From positions 1 to 64,000 of the forward strand of contig JABGQS010000001.1 in NCBI GenBank assembly GCA_018648645.1: a DNA stretch of 64,000 bases, written 5' to 3'. The notes beneath the pieces are model-generated. The model searched no databases, was not told the DNA's origin, and worked only from the letters and a program-made list of their open reading frames with translations. Shown here in pieces: positions 25,193 to 33,186 of the stretch. Numbering within the stretch: position 1 is the stretch's first letter; each line of letters begins with the position of its first letter. This stretch comes from Clostridia bacterium (GTDB lineage: Bacteria > Bacillota > Clostridia > Christensenellales > SZUA-584). Made by a program: the position numbers and the translations under genes.

Positions 25193-26305
25193 CTATTTTA
25201 GGTTGTCTTCGTTCAGCACATCCAGCTCGCCAAGGAAAACGCCGTCTTTGCGCACTAGCTCGTCGTCGAAGTAAATCTCGCCGCCGCCGTACTCGGGTCG
25301 GTGGATTTGCACGAGATCCCAGTGAACTGCGCTTTGGTTGCCGTTGTCCGCTTCCTCGTAGCACGCGCCGGGGGTTAAGTGAATCGAGCCGGCGATTTTT
25401 TCGTCGAACAGTGTGTCGCACATCGGGTTCTGTATGTATGGGTTTACGCCCATTGCAAACTCGCCGATGTAGCGCGCGCCTTCATCGGTATCGAGTATTT
25501 TGTTGATGCGATCGTTGTCGTTGGCTGTTGCTTTGATAATCTTGCCGTCCTTGAATTCCAGACGAACGTTCTCGAACTTGAAGCCTTGAAGGAACGAAGG
25601 AGTGTTGTATGTGATGACGCCGTTTACGCTTGTTTTAACCGGCGCTGTGTAAACTTCGCCGTCGGGTACATTTCTGTCGCCTGCGCATTTGTTTGAAGGG
25701 ATGTCTTTGATGGAAAACGTGATGTCTGTGTCTTTTGCTACGATGTGAACATTGTCGACAGACTTCATTCGTTTTTGCAGGACTTCCATCGCTTTGCCCA
25801 TCTTCGCGTAATCGAGATTGCACACGTCGAAGTAGAAGTCTTCGAACTGCTCTGTGGATTTGCCTGCAAGCTGTGCCATAGATCCGTTTGGATAGCGAAG
25901 AATTACCCATTTTGTTTTGGCAACCCGAAGGTCTAGGTGCACTTGCTTTGAGTAGGTTGACTGGAATAGTGTCATGTTGTCCTCGTTAACGTCGCTAAGC
26001 TCGCTGTTGTTGTTAGAGCCGCGGAACGCCACGTATGCGTCCATGTCCTGCATGCGCAAAGAGTCATAGCGTGTCATGTCTGCTATCTGCTCTTTGGTCG
26101 CGTTTTGCAGCAACGCTCGACGCACGCTGATTGAGCGCGAAATGTGATACGGAATACCGCCCACTGCGTATACTTCCTTGATGAGCTGAGTGGATAATTC
26201 GTCTGGGCAGTCGAAGTTTTCGATGAGAACCTTATCACCCTTTTGTACGTTCATTGAGTAACTTACCAATGATTTGCATAGCTTGATTAGTCTTTGGTCT
26301 ATCAT
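25193..26305 (-). CDS. Aminopeptidase, M29 family (AmpS/thermophilic type)
   Basis: 370 residues. The family removes N-terminal amino acids using a two-metal centre. Metal-ligand motifs are visible: GEFAMGVNP (Glu), GSIHLTPGACYEE (Glu, His) and HWDLVQ (His, Asp). The start at 26305 (AGGAGA) is preferred; a TTG 15 bases further up is weaker. It is 11 bases after the glycosyltransferase stop on the same strand, so the two may be co-transcribed. The enzyme acts in the cytoplasm; no signal peptide. Confidence 0.9.
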   Translation of the reverse strand: MIDQRLIKLCKSLVSYSMNVQKGDKVLIENFDCPDELSTQLIKEVYAVGGIPYHISRSISVRRALLQNATKEQIADMTRYDSLRMQDMDAYVAFRGSNNNSELSDVNEDNMTLFQSTYSKQVHLDLRVAKTKWVILRYPNGSMAQLAGKSTEQFEDFYFDVCNLDYAKMGKAMEVLQKRMKSVDNVHIVAKDTDITFSIKDIPSNKCAGDRNVPDGEVYTAPVKTSVNGVITYNTPSFLQGFKFENVRLEFKDGKIIKATANDNDRINKILDTDEGARYIGEFAMGVNPYIQNPMCDTLFDEKIAGSIHLTPGACYEEADNGNQSAVHWDLVQIHRPEYGGGEIYFDDELVRKDGVFLGELDVLNEDNLK

Positions 26306-26316
26306 GTTTTCTCCTG

Positions 26317-27231
26317 TCAAAAGTTTATTTGTTCGTTAATGATATATATTGGACGGGACTTTGCCTCGTCGTATATTCTGGCTAGGTATAGTCCGAAAAT
26401 GCCGAGGCTGACAAACAGCGCGGATATGAGCATGAACACGATGGCGAACAGAACGTGAGATAGTGCCCATGTACCCATGCAGGACAGTACGATGGAAACA
26501 ATCAGATATGCTGTTGAAGAAAACCCGATGAACATACCAAAGTATAAAGGCAGCTTTAGCGGTCTATTGGAGAAAGAAGTTACGCCGTCGCCTGCTAGCT
26601 TGAGCATCTTTCCCATGGAGTATTTTGTCTGCCCGGCTGCGCGCTCGTCACGCTCGAAGAGTATGGGGACAGCGGTGAATCCCGACCATGCGGACATGCC
26701 GCGCAGGAATCTGTTTTTCTCGGGCATTGCGTTTAGCGCGTCGCAGACTTTGCGGTCGATTAGCCTAAAGTCGCCGGTGTTTCGTGGGATGGGCTGTCCG
26801 CCAAGAAGCGACAGCGTTTTGTAGTAAACCCATGCGGTTAGTTTCTTGAATACCGACTCGCCTTTACGTTTGGTGCGCTGACCGTACACGATGTCTGCGC
26901 CCTGTTTCCATTTCTCTATCATCTGTGGAATAACTTCGGGTGGGTCCTGCAAATCGCAGTCGATGATGATGACAGCGCTGCCTGTGCTTTTTGCCATGCC
27001 GGCAGACACGGCTTCCTGATGTCCAAAGTTTCGCGAGAAGCTGAGAACCTTGACTTTCTTGTCCTTTTTTGCCAGCTGCTTTAGCATTATCAGCGTGTCG
27101 TCGCGCGATCCGTCGTCGACATAAATAAGCTCGTAGCCACCAAGTTTGTCCATCACTTTTTTTAGGCGCGGGTAGGAGAGAGGCAGAACCTCTTGCTCGT
27201 TGAATGCCGGTATTATTACTGAGTATTTCAT
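26317..27231 (-). CDS. Glycosyltransferase family 2, polyprenol-phosphate type
   Basis: 304 residues. N-terminal GT-A catalytic domain: MKYSVIIPAFNEQEVLP, the YVDDGSRDDT and DCDLQDPPE DxD-like region, QRTKRKGES and PEKNRFLRGM. Two transmembrane helices at the end (FGMFIGFSSTAYLIVSIVLS and HVLFAIVFMLISALFVSLGIFGLYL). This is the layout of GtrB/DPM1-like transferases that move a sugar from a nucleotide to a lipid carrier on the inner face of the membrane. The sugar is unknown. GGAGG precedes the ATG. Confidence 0.9.
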   Translation of the reverse strand: MKYSVIIPAFNEQEVLPLSYPRLKKVMDKLGGYELIYVDDGSRDDTLIMLKQLAKKDKKVKVLSFSRNFGHQEAVSAGMAKSTGSAVIIIDCDLQDPPEVIPQMIEKWKQGADIVYGQRTKRKGESVFKKLTAWVYYKTLSLLGGQPIPRNTGDFRLIDRKVCDALNAMPEKNRFLRGMSAWSGFTAVPILFERDERAAGQTKYSMGKMLKLAGDGVTSFSNRPLKLPLYFGMFIGFSSTAYLIVSIVLSCMGTWALSHVLFAIVFMLISALFVSLGIFGLYLARIYDEAKSRPIYIINEQINF

Positions 27232-27333
27232 GTCTGCCTCCTAACGTTTCTTCGATAGAAGTATATACCAAATCGTGAATAATTACAAAGGAAATCAGTG
27301 TGAACGATTCGAAAACACTTCGACGGTGGTGGG

Positions 27334-27362
27334 TTGCCACAAACAGCCAAATCTGCTAAAAT
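27334..27362 (+). promoter_or_regulatory. Promoter of the TPR gene
   Basis: TTGCCA (27334-27339), a 17-base spacer and TAAAAT (27357-27362), 45 bases before the start. Confidence 0.55.
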
Positions 27363-27406
27363 GAAAGTAACTTCGAACTGCATTTGTCGCAATAAAGGAG
27401 AAAACT

Positions 27407-29149
27407 ATGACGGTTATCATCACTTTTTTTGACAAGGATTTTAAAGGCAATACGTATAAGCTGCAAGGTAAATATTTTGAGCATTTTATTCGGGTCTTTC
27501 CCGGCTATAAAACGACGCTTAAAGAAGCAAAGCGATGCATCGCGTTTTTTGCCGGCAGGGACAACGCGAATATGCATGCCTACACAATCGAGATCAAGTC
27601 GGTTAATATACTGAGCAAGAGTATATTGTTTGAGTTTGGGATAAGCAAGAAGCTCGATTTGTTGAGTAAGGACTTAGCACGCCAGGTGCGCAGGATATCG
27701 ACGCAGCGCGGGTATAACGACGCGAAGGGGATGTCGCCGCTTGTGTGTCTGTTTGCCAAGCAAGAAGAGATTATGCGTGCTGTTGATAAAGCAAAAAGAG
27801 TGGAAGCTCTGATAAAAGACAAGAACTATAAAGGTGTGTGCATGATGTTTGCGCCGCTCGGCGAGGCGAATAAGAATCCGGATATTTGGAGCAACGCGGA
27901 TACGCTGTATGCTCTCGGGCTGTCGTGCAGTAAGCTGTCTGTAACCCTTTTGGTGAAGGCGGGGGAAACCAAGAAACTGCAAAGCAAAGCGAAGTATCGA
28001 AAGTATTGCGTGGCGTTTTTGACGCGCGGGTATGAGATAGAGCAGGACAACGTTCGGTTTGCGGCTGCGCTGGCGTATCGGTATTATTCTAACGTACACG
28101 AGCTGATGCGGCCGGGCGAGCGGCGGGACAGCGACGTGGAGCAAGAGATTGCGCTTGCAAACGAGTGGCTAAACAAAGCGCTTGAGATGAACCCGACCAG
28201 TGTACGAAACCACTACCGAAAAGGCAAGCTGATTATCGAGAAGCAGGCGCCGTATCTGCTGTTTGGCAAAAAGTCGTACGGACCCGCCGAAGCGAAGACG
28301 ATTCGCGAGATTAGGCAGGTGGGCGAAGAGCATTTGGTAACGGCGATTTCGCTTTATGAAGCACTGACGGACGAAGCAAAAAAGAAGTCTAACGCAAGGG
28401 AGTATGCAAAAGCGCTGTTCGTGCTGGGGAGGTATTACCTCGGTGATACCAACCTGCCGATACATGGCTTTTATCTAAGCAAAGTGGCGGGCAAGCAGCC
28501 CGATGTGACAATTGAGAAGATCGATAAGTTGAACCTGCAAAGCGCACATGTGAACCTGAAAAAGAGCTTTACTGCCGAGAGCGACATGTCACTTAACGGT
28601 GCGCTCGATATCAAAAAGCTGGCTGCGCAGGAAAAAGAGTGGACGAACTCGCCTATCAAGAAGCTGTATCATATCGGGTGTATGTATTGCGATACGGTGT
28701 TTGTGCTGACGGCACAGGGCAGTGCACAAAAGGCGGAGCAATATGCAAAAAAGGCGATCAAGATACTCGAAGCCGCAAAAAGAGTTGCGGACAGCTTGAA
28801 GGACAGAAAGCGGAATACGTGGTATATAAGCGAGCGGATTGCGTGGGTATATATGCATATCGGCAAGTATGAAGTTGCGGTCAAGCTGCTGAAAAACGCG
28901 CGTGCCGGGTATGTCGTAAACACGTACGCGATTGCGCTGATGCTTTGTGGCAGCGAGAACAAAGCGAGGGCAGAGCAGGTGCTGAAACAGGCGGCGGGCG
29001 ACAAGCACAATCTTGCTGCGGGTCTGTCAAAAGTGCTGTATGCATATGCGTCGGCAAAGACGGGCGAGGCGATATGGCTTGACACAAAGGAACTGTCGGA
29101 AAAGAACAAGAAACTGGCGAAAATACTGGATATTGAGTTTGTGAACTAA
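27407..29149 (+). CDS. TPR-like repeat protein of unknown function
   Basis: 580 residues with AAAGGAGA before the ATG. The N-terminal 80 residues do not match a domain I know. From about 120 onward the chain is alpha-helical and shows TPR-like pairs, such as ALANEWLNKALEMNPTSVRNHYRKGKLII, QYAKKAIKILEAAKRVADSL and IAWVYMHIGKYEVAVKLLKNARAGY. Lys/Arg are frequent. No signal peptide or membrane segment, so it is cytoplasmic and probably a protein-protein scaffold. It is monocistronic. Possible distant relation to TPR regulators cannot be shown. Confidence 0.6.
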   Translation: MTVIITFFDKDFKGNTYKLQGKYFEHFIRVFPGYKTTLKEAKRCIAFFAGRDNANMHAYTIEIKSVNILSKSILFEFGISKKLDLLSKDLARQVRRISTQRGYNDAKGMSPLVCLFAKQEEIMRAVDKAKRVEALIKDKNYKGVCMMFAPLGEANKNPDIWSNADTLYALGLSCSKLSVTLLVKAGETKKLQSKAKYRKYCVAFLTRGYEIEQDNVRFAAALAYRYYSNVHELMRPGERRDSDVEQEIALANEWLNKALEMNPTSVRNHYRKGKLIIEKQAPYLLFGKKSYGPAEAKTIREIRQVGEEHLVTAISLYEALTDEAKKKSNAREYAKALFVLGRYYLGDTNLPIHGFYLSKVAGKQPDVTIEKIDKLNLQSAHVNLKKSFTAESDMSLNGALDIKKLAAQEKEWTNSPIKKLYHIGCMYCDTVFVLTAQGSAQKAEQYAKKAIKILEAAKRVADSLKDRKRNTWYISERIAWVYMHIGKYEVAVKLLKNARAGYVVNTYAIALMLCGSENKARAEQVLKQAAGDKHNLAAGLSKVLYAYASAKTGEAIWLDTKELSEKNKKLAKILDIEFVN

Positions 29150-29183
29150 GTGTAAATTAGGCATCTGGGGGCGTGAGGCAAGA

Positions 29184-29212
29184 TTGACACAAGCAAATGC
29201 GTATGTTATATT
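29184..29212 (+). promoter_or_regulatory. Promoter of the small 29257 gene
   Basis: TTGACA (29184-29189), 17-base spacer, TATATT (29207-29212). Confidence 0.65.
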
Positions 29213-29256
29213 TGTTGTGGTATAAATTACTAATTTATTACAAGGAGGAAAAGAGT

Positions 29257-29490
29257 ATGAAGATTAAAAACATCAACGAACCCGCAAAGTTCTTCGAAGT
29301 GCTCCAGGATTGCAAAGGCAAAGTAGAACTGGTTACTAATGAAGGCGACAGGCTGAATTTGAAATCGACTCTTTGTCAGTACATCATGCTTACGCAGATG
29401 TTCAGCGAAGCAAAGATTGATGAGCTGGAATTAATCGTATCTGAGCCTGAAGATTTGAATCTGCTTCTCAACTATCTGGTTAGAGGATAG
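29257..29490 (+). CDS. Small conserved-looking hypothetical protein
   Basis: 77 residues from ATG 29257, directly after AGGAGG. Begins MKIKNINEPAKFFEVLQDCK, with a GKVELVTNEGDRLNLKSTL stretch and an acidic C-terminal helix (ELELIVSEPEDLNLLL). No domain recognised; no metal, signal or membrane motif. It has its own strong promoter and two terminator candidates downstream, so it is a real gene. It may be a small regulatory or adaptor protein, which is speculation. Confidence 0.6.
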   Translation: MKIKNINEPAKFFEVLQDCKGKVELVTNEGDRLNLKSTLCQYIMLTQMFSEAKIDELELIVSEPEDLNLLLNYLVRG

Positions 29491-29509
29491 TTTCAACTCT
29501 ACAACGATA

Positions 29510-29534
29510 AGCTGCTTTTTTAGGTGGCTTTTTT
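29510..29534 (+). terminator. Short terminator of the small 29257 gene
   Basis: AGCTGC/GTGGCT with two wobble pairs, then TTTTTT. Confidence 0.55.
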
Positions 29535-29549
29535 AATACGATAATATTC

Positions 29550-29581
29550 AAAAAGCACCTTGGGAAAACCAAGATGCTTTT
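29550..29581. terminator. Bidirectional terminator hairpin
   Basis: AAAAGCACCTTGG / CCAAGATGCTTTT with one mismatch; lies between the small gene and the convergent alcohol dehydrogenase. Confidence 0.75.
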
Positions 29582-29604
29582 GTTATTTTAACAATTGCGC
29601 AGTA

Positions 29605-30774
29605 CTATAGCGCGAGTTTAAGAATGTTTTTGATGTCCTGCTCGTACAACTTGACGAAATAGCCGACTCCGTCGTCGTTGGTTTTGCGGCAGTTTGTTGC
29701 AATACGCTCGAAGCTGCTTTCATCAAGATCTATCTGCGACAGCATGGTCGGCAAACCTAATGATTTGAGAAACGACTCTAGCCTTGCAATACCTTCCAGC
29801 GCAGTTTGCTCCGGATTCCCGAATGATTGATCTACGTTCCAAACGCGAACGGCAAACTGGACGAAGCGCGCAATGTCGTGCTTATAGACATATTTGAGAT
29901 ATGCCGGAAATACAATCGAAAGACCCGCGCCGTGTGCTACATCGTTAATCCCGCTGATTTCGTGCTCTATCATATGCGTAGACCAGTCGCCTTCTCTGCC
30001 TGTATCGAGAAGATTATTATGTGCTAATGTGCCTGCCCACATGATTTCACTTCGTGATGCATAGTCGCTTGGATTTGCCAGCGCCAGCGGTGCGTTATGT
30101 ATCATAGTTTTTAGCGTTGATTCACAAAGACGGTCGGTGAAATCTACATCCTTGACATTCGTGAAGTATCGCTCCATAACATGAGCCATGATGTCTGATG
30201 TGCCACATGCTGTTTGATAAGCAGGCAGTGTATAAGTCAATTCCGGATTCATAATAGCAAATGTGGGTATAATTAACGGGCTGCCTATATGCCGCTTGTT
30301 TTTGTTTGGCAAGTCTGTTATAACGCTGCCATCGCTCGACTCGCTGCCGGCCGCAGGAATAGTTAAGACTACTCCGTTTGGAATGGCTTGCTTGATGACC
30401 GCTTTATCATAGAAAAAGTCCCAAACGTCTCCGTCATAACGCGCGCCAACCGCGATAGCTTTTGCGGAGTCGATTACGCTGCCGCCGCCGACGGACAGTA
30501 TAAAGTCTACTTTGTGCTCGCGGCAAAGAGCGATGCCTTCTCGCACTAATGCAAGCCGCGGGTTTGGCTTTACACCCCCGAGCTCAATAAAGTCGACGTT
30601 AGACTCGTTTAGCGATTCGATTACTTCGTCATAAAGACCGCTCTTTTTGATGTGGCCGCTGCCGTAATGAAGCAGCACTTTACTGCCGTGCTTTTTAACT
30701 TCTGCACCAACTTCCTTTTGAGTGTCCTTGCCAAAGATAATTTCTGTTTTGTTTAAAAATCTAAAGTTTTGCAT
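29605..30774 (-). CDS. Iron-containing alcohol dehydrogenase (BdhA/YqhD-like)
   Basis: 389 residues. NAD(P)-dependent reduction of aldehydes to alcohols, normally with one divalent metal. Visible: SVGGGSVIDSAKA (coenzyme loop), GTSDIMAHVMERYF (Asp, His), HMIEHEISG and HGAGLSIVFPAY (two His), giving the full metal site. It begins at ATG 30774 (GGAGC site) and overlaps the preceding AI-2E-type gene by 14 bases, so translation is coupled. This class serves fermentative alcohol formation or aldehyde detoxification in anaerobes. Confidence 0.92.
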   Translation of the reverse strand: MQNFRFLNKTEIIFGKDTQKEVGAEVKKHGSKVLLHYGSGHIKKSGLYDEVIESLNESNVDFIELGGVKPNPRLALVREGIALCREHKVDFILSVGGGSVIDSAKAIAVGARYDGDVWDFFYDKAVIKQAIPNGVVLTIPAAGSESSDGSVITDLPNKNKRHIGSPLIIPTFAIMNPELTYTLPAYQTACGTSDIMAHVMERYFTNVKDVDFTDRLCESTLKTMIHNAPLALANPSDYASRSEIMWAGTLAHNNLLDTGREGDWSTHMIEHEISGINDVAHGAGLSIVFPAYLKYVYKHDIARFVQFAVRVWNVDQSFGNPEQTALEGIARLESFLKSLGLPTMLSQIDLDESSFERIATNCRKTNDDGVGYFVKLYEQDIKNILKLAL

Positions 30775-32035
30775 TTTTCTTGCTCCTATTTTTTTTATTT
30801 TTTGGTTTTTTTGATGTCCATATATGATACCTTTCCAGACTAGCTGCATATTCTAAGGCCGGTTCAAGCTTCTCGTAGCTTTTATCACGTTTGAAGAGCC
30901 AATTTTTAATCAGTATTCTAAGCAGCCCAAACAGCGGTGCTGCAATTAGCATACCGACAATGCCAAAAAGAGCCCCCATAACAATGATGGAGAAAAGTAT
31001 CCAAAACCCGTTGATGCCAAGGGAGTCGCCAAGAATTCGCGGCGAGAGAATGTTGCCCTCGATAATCTGCACGGCAATGATAATGATGAGCATGTAAAGC
31101 CCGTATATGGGCGAGGTCATCATCGCGAGCAGTACGGCCGGGATTGCGCCAATCAATGGACCAAACGTTGGTATCATGTTTGTGACAGCGATGATTAAGC
31201 TGATGAGCGCGGCATATTTGAACCCGGCGATTGCGCAAACGGCGAACGTTATAATACCTACGGCGAGGGAGCTAAGACCCTTGCCGGCAACGAATCGAAA
31301 GAACATGCCGTCTGCCACCTTGTACGTGAACGCGAGCTTGTAGTAGAATTTTTTGAACACTGCTTTGCTGATAAGATTAATTTGGTTTCTGATTTGGTTT
31401 TTGAACAAAAGCATGTAGATAGCAAAAACCATACCTAGCACGAAGTTGTATAGGAACCGACCTGTGTTGACTATGAAACCAAACACGGCAGCAGTTGCGC
31501 TTTGCAGTACTGATGTGATTTCGCCCCATGAGTTTGTTACGAGTGCCGCAATCGAGTTATCGTCGGTGATTTGCACATCAAGGAACTCGAGCACCTGCGC
31601 AACAAACGGTGTCTTGGTCATGTCGATACCCCATTGATATACGTTTTGAGCGTATTTGGGTAAATCGATACCAAGGCTGCTGATGCTCTGTATTATACTT
31701 GGTATCAGCAAGTATAGGAAAGCAGCGAAAAAAGCGAGCAGCAACACAAATGTGATGAGCACACCAAGTGCACCCGCGCCTCGCGGACGCGTTTTGAAAA
31801 GCTTGGTTTTTTGCAGCAACCGGGCAAATATAGCTGCCGGTCTGTGCAGAAGAAACGCAAATATAAAGCCGATTATAACGGGGGTAAGTATGCGCGCAAT
31901 AAAAGAGACGGCAGAGCTCACGCTCTCGTAGACCAAGCCGATGTTGTTAATGATCATCATAATCGCGTATAGAATGGCAGCAGAGATGACGACCGTTATT
32001 GCGATTTTTACGTGTTTGCTTACGGGCTTTTTCAT
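30761..32035 (-). CDS. AI-2E family transporter (PerM-like)
   Basis: 424 residues, about eight transmembrane helices, preceded by GGAAGAGG. The family's typical end block NMIPTFGPLIGAIPAVLLAM and the later SPRILGDSLGINGFWIL are clear. Family members may export small molecules or, in Firmicutes, exchange sodium/protons; the signalling-molecule link in the name is uncertain. It overlaps the alcohol dehydrogenase by 14 bases, an unusual pairing. Confidence 0.88.
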   Translation of the reverse strand: MKKPVSKHVKIAITVVISAAILYAIMMIINNIGLVYESVSSAVSFIARILTPVIIGFIFAFLLHRPAAIFARLLQKTKLFKTRPRGAGALGVLITFVLLLAFFAAFLYLLIPSIIQSISSLGIDLPKYAQNVYQWGIDMTKTPFVAQVLEFLDVQITDDNSIAALVTNSWGEITSVLQSATAAVFGFIVNTGRFLYNFVLGMVFAIYMLLFKNQIRNQINLISKAVFKKFYYKLAFTYKVADGMFFRFVAGKGLSSLAVGIITFAVCAIAGFKYAALISLIIAVTNMIPTFGPLIGAIPAVLLAMMTSPIYGLYMLIIIIAVQIIEGNILSPRILGDSLGINGFWILFSIIVMGALFGIVGMLIAAPLFGLLRILIKNWLFKRDKSYEKLEPALEYAASLERYHIWTSKKPKNKKNRSKKNAKL

Positions 32036-32067
32036 TTGCCTCTTCCTATGTAAGTCGTTTGTCCGCT

Positions 32068-32376
32068 TTATTTATACTTGATTGCGGTGCCATATGCTGT
32101 TATTTCGGCCGCGCCCTGCATGAGCGAGCTTGAAGTGAAGCGCATACCTATTATGGCATCTGCACCGAGGGTATCTGCCTGTGAGCTCATCCTGCGAAGC
32201 GCTTGCTCTCTGCTCTCTTCCATCATTTGCGTATAGCCTTTAAGCTCACCGCCAACAAGAGTCTTAAAGCCTGCCATCATGTCTCTGCCCAGGTGTTTGC
32301 TTTGTATCATTGAACCACGCACAAGGCCGAGAACCTCAAAGTCCTTGTTGATGTGCTCGGTTGTCATTATAATCAC
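32068..32376 (-). CDS. YbjQ/UPF0145 family protein
   Basis: 102 residues from GTG 32376, with GGAGG eight bases before; the ATG at 32367 is 17 bases away and less likely. The family's fold is shown by EVLGLVRGSMIQSKHLGRDMMAGFK and QADTLGADAIIGMRFTSSS. Members form small oligomeric complexes of unknown function. It lies 32 bases upstream of the AI-2E-type gene on the same strand and may be in its operon. Confidence 0.9.
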   Translation of the reverse strand: MIIMTTEHINKDFEVLGLVRGSMIQSKHLGRDMMAGFKTLVGGELKGYTQMMEESREQALRRMSSQADTLGADAIIGMRFTSSSLMQGAAEITAYGTAIKYK

Positions 32377-32508
32377 GTTTGTTTCCTCCAGTATCTTGTT
32401 TTTTTGATTATAACATAAGAAGACCCTGCATACATTATTTATTTTGCAATTTTTACCCATCAGGAGTAGAATGGAACAAAGAGGTAGAATTCAATTTGGA
32501 GGTGTTTT

Positions 32509-32931
32509 ATGAAAAAGTCGATTGTGATTTTAGTGTTTGTTTTGGTATGCGCGCTCTTTCTTGCGGGATGCCAGATTCAGCTTGGCGGCGGTGGTAAAAC
32601 GGCCATTGAAATGAGCGGCGAAACCGGCGATGTCGATTCTTTACCGGACACCGTGACGGCACCCGTGGGCAGCACGTTTGCGTTTAGCCTTGAAGGAAAT
32701 GCAACAACGGGGTATACGTGGCAAGTAACGATTGAGGATGAGGAGATTGTGGAGCTGAAAAGCAACGAGTATGTGCCGGAGGACAGCGATGCGGTCGGCA
32801 GCGGAGGGATTGCTACGCTGACGTTTAAAGCGCTGAAAAAAGGCGAGACGAAGCTGACACTTGAGTATGCACAGGACTGGGAAGGCGGAGAGGTCGACAA
32901 GACCAAAGAGGTTACCGTTGTTGTAGAATAA
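32509..32931 (+). CDS. Lipoprotein of the chagasin (I42) protease-inhibitor family
   Basis: 140 residues with GGAGG before the ATG. Lipoprotein signal with lipobox LAGC. The family's three loops are visible: NATTGYTW (usual NPTTGY), a GSGG loop (VGSGGI), and YAQDW in place of the usual RPW. The N-loop Pro is changed to Ala and the last loop differs, so inhibition of cysteine proteases is likely but unproven. The protein would act on the outer face of the membrane. Confidence 0.85.
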   Translation: MKKSIVILVFVLVCALFLAGCQIQLGGGGKTAIEMSGETGDVDSLPDTVTAPVGSTFAFSLEGNATTGYTWQVTIEDEEIVELKSNEYVPEDSDAVGSGGIATLTFKALKKGETKLTLEYAQDWEGGEVDKTKEVTVVVE

Positions 32932-33127
32932 CCGATGTTTGCTGCTGCGAGTAAGTGCGAAGTTATCCACGAGCGAATAGGGCGATTTGTGAGAAGATAG
33001 GGTATAAATGCGCGTTTTTATCCGCGTAATACACAATGCGGTTATAACTTCGTGGAATGTACGAGCGTCCTTGGTGGATTTCGTGTGAGGCTGCTTGGAT
33101 GCATTGTATATAGGTTTAGGTAAAAAT
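32932..33127. other. Intergenic region with inverted repeat
   Basis: CGAAGTTAT (near 32959) has an exact partner ATAACTTCG about 85 bases away, enclosing a second stem around CGCG. No gene. A near-match to the DnaA box (TTATCCACG, 32963-32971) is also here. Confidence 0.4.
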
Positions 33128-33160
33128 AACAGTTATCCACATACGTTGTGGATAGCTGTT
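33128..33160. terminator. Terminator hairpin carrying DnaA-box-like arms
   Basis: AACAGTTATCCAC / GTGGATAGCTGTT stem with one mismatch, T-runs on both sides. The left arm contains TTATCCACA (33133-33141), a perfect DnaA box, and the right arm its near-complement. It separates the convergent chagasin-like and addA genes. Confidence 0.65.
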
Positions 33161-33186
33161 TGTTTTTTGGGGAAAGTATGTGTACG

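Noticed and set aside
32932-33186. Replication origin
   Set aside because: No dnaA/dnaN nearby, no AT-rich unwinding region and only a few DnaA-box-like sites, some inside a terminator.
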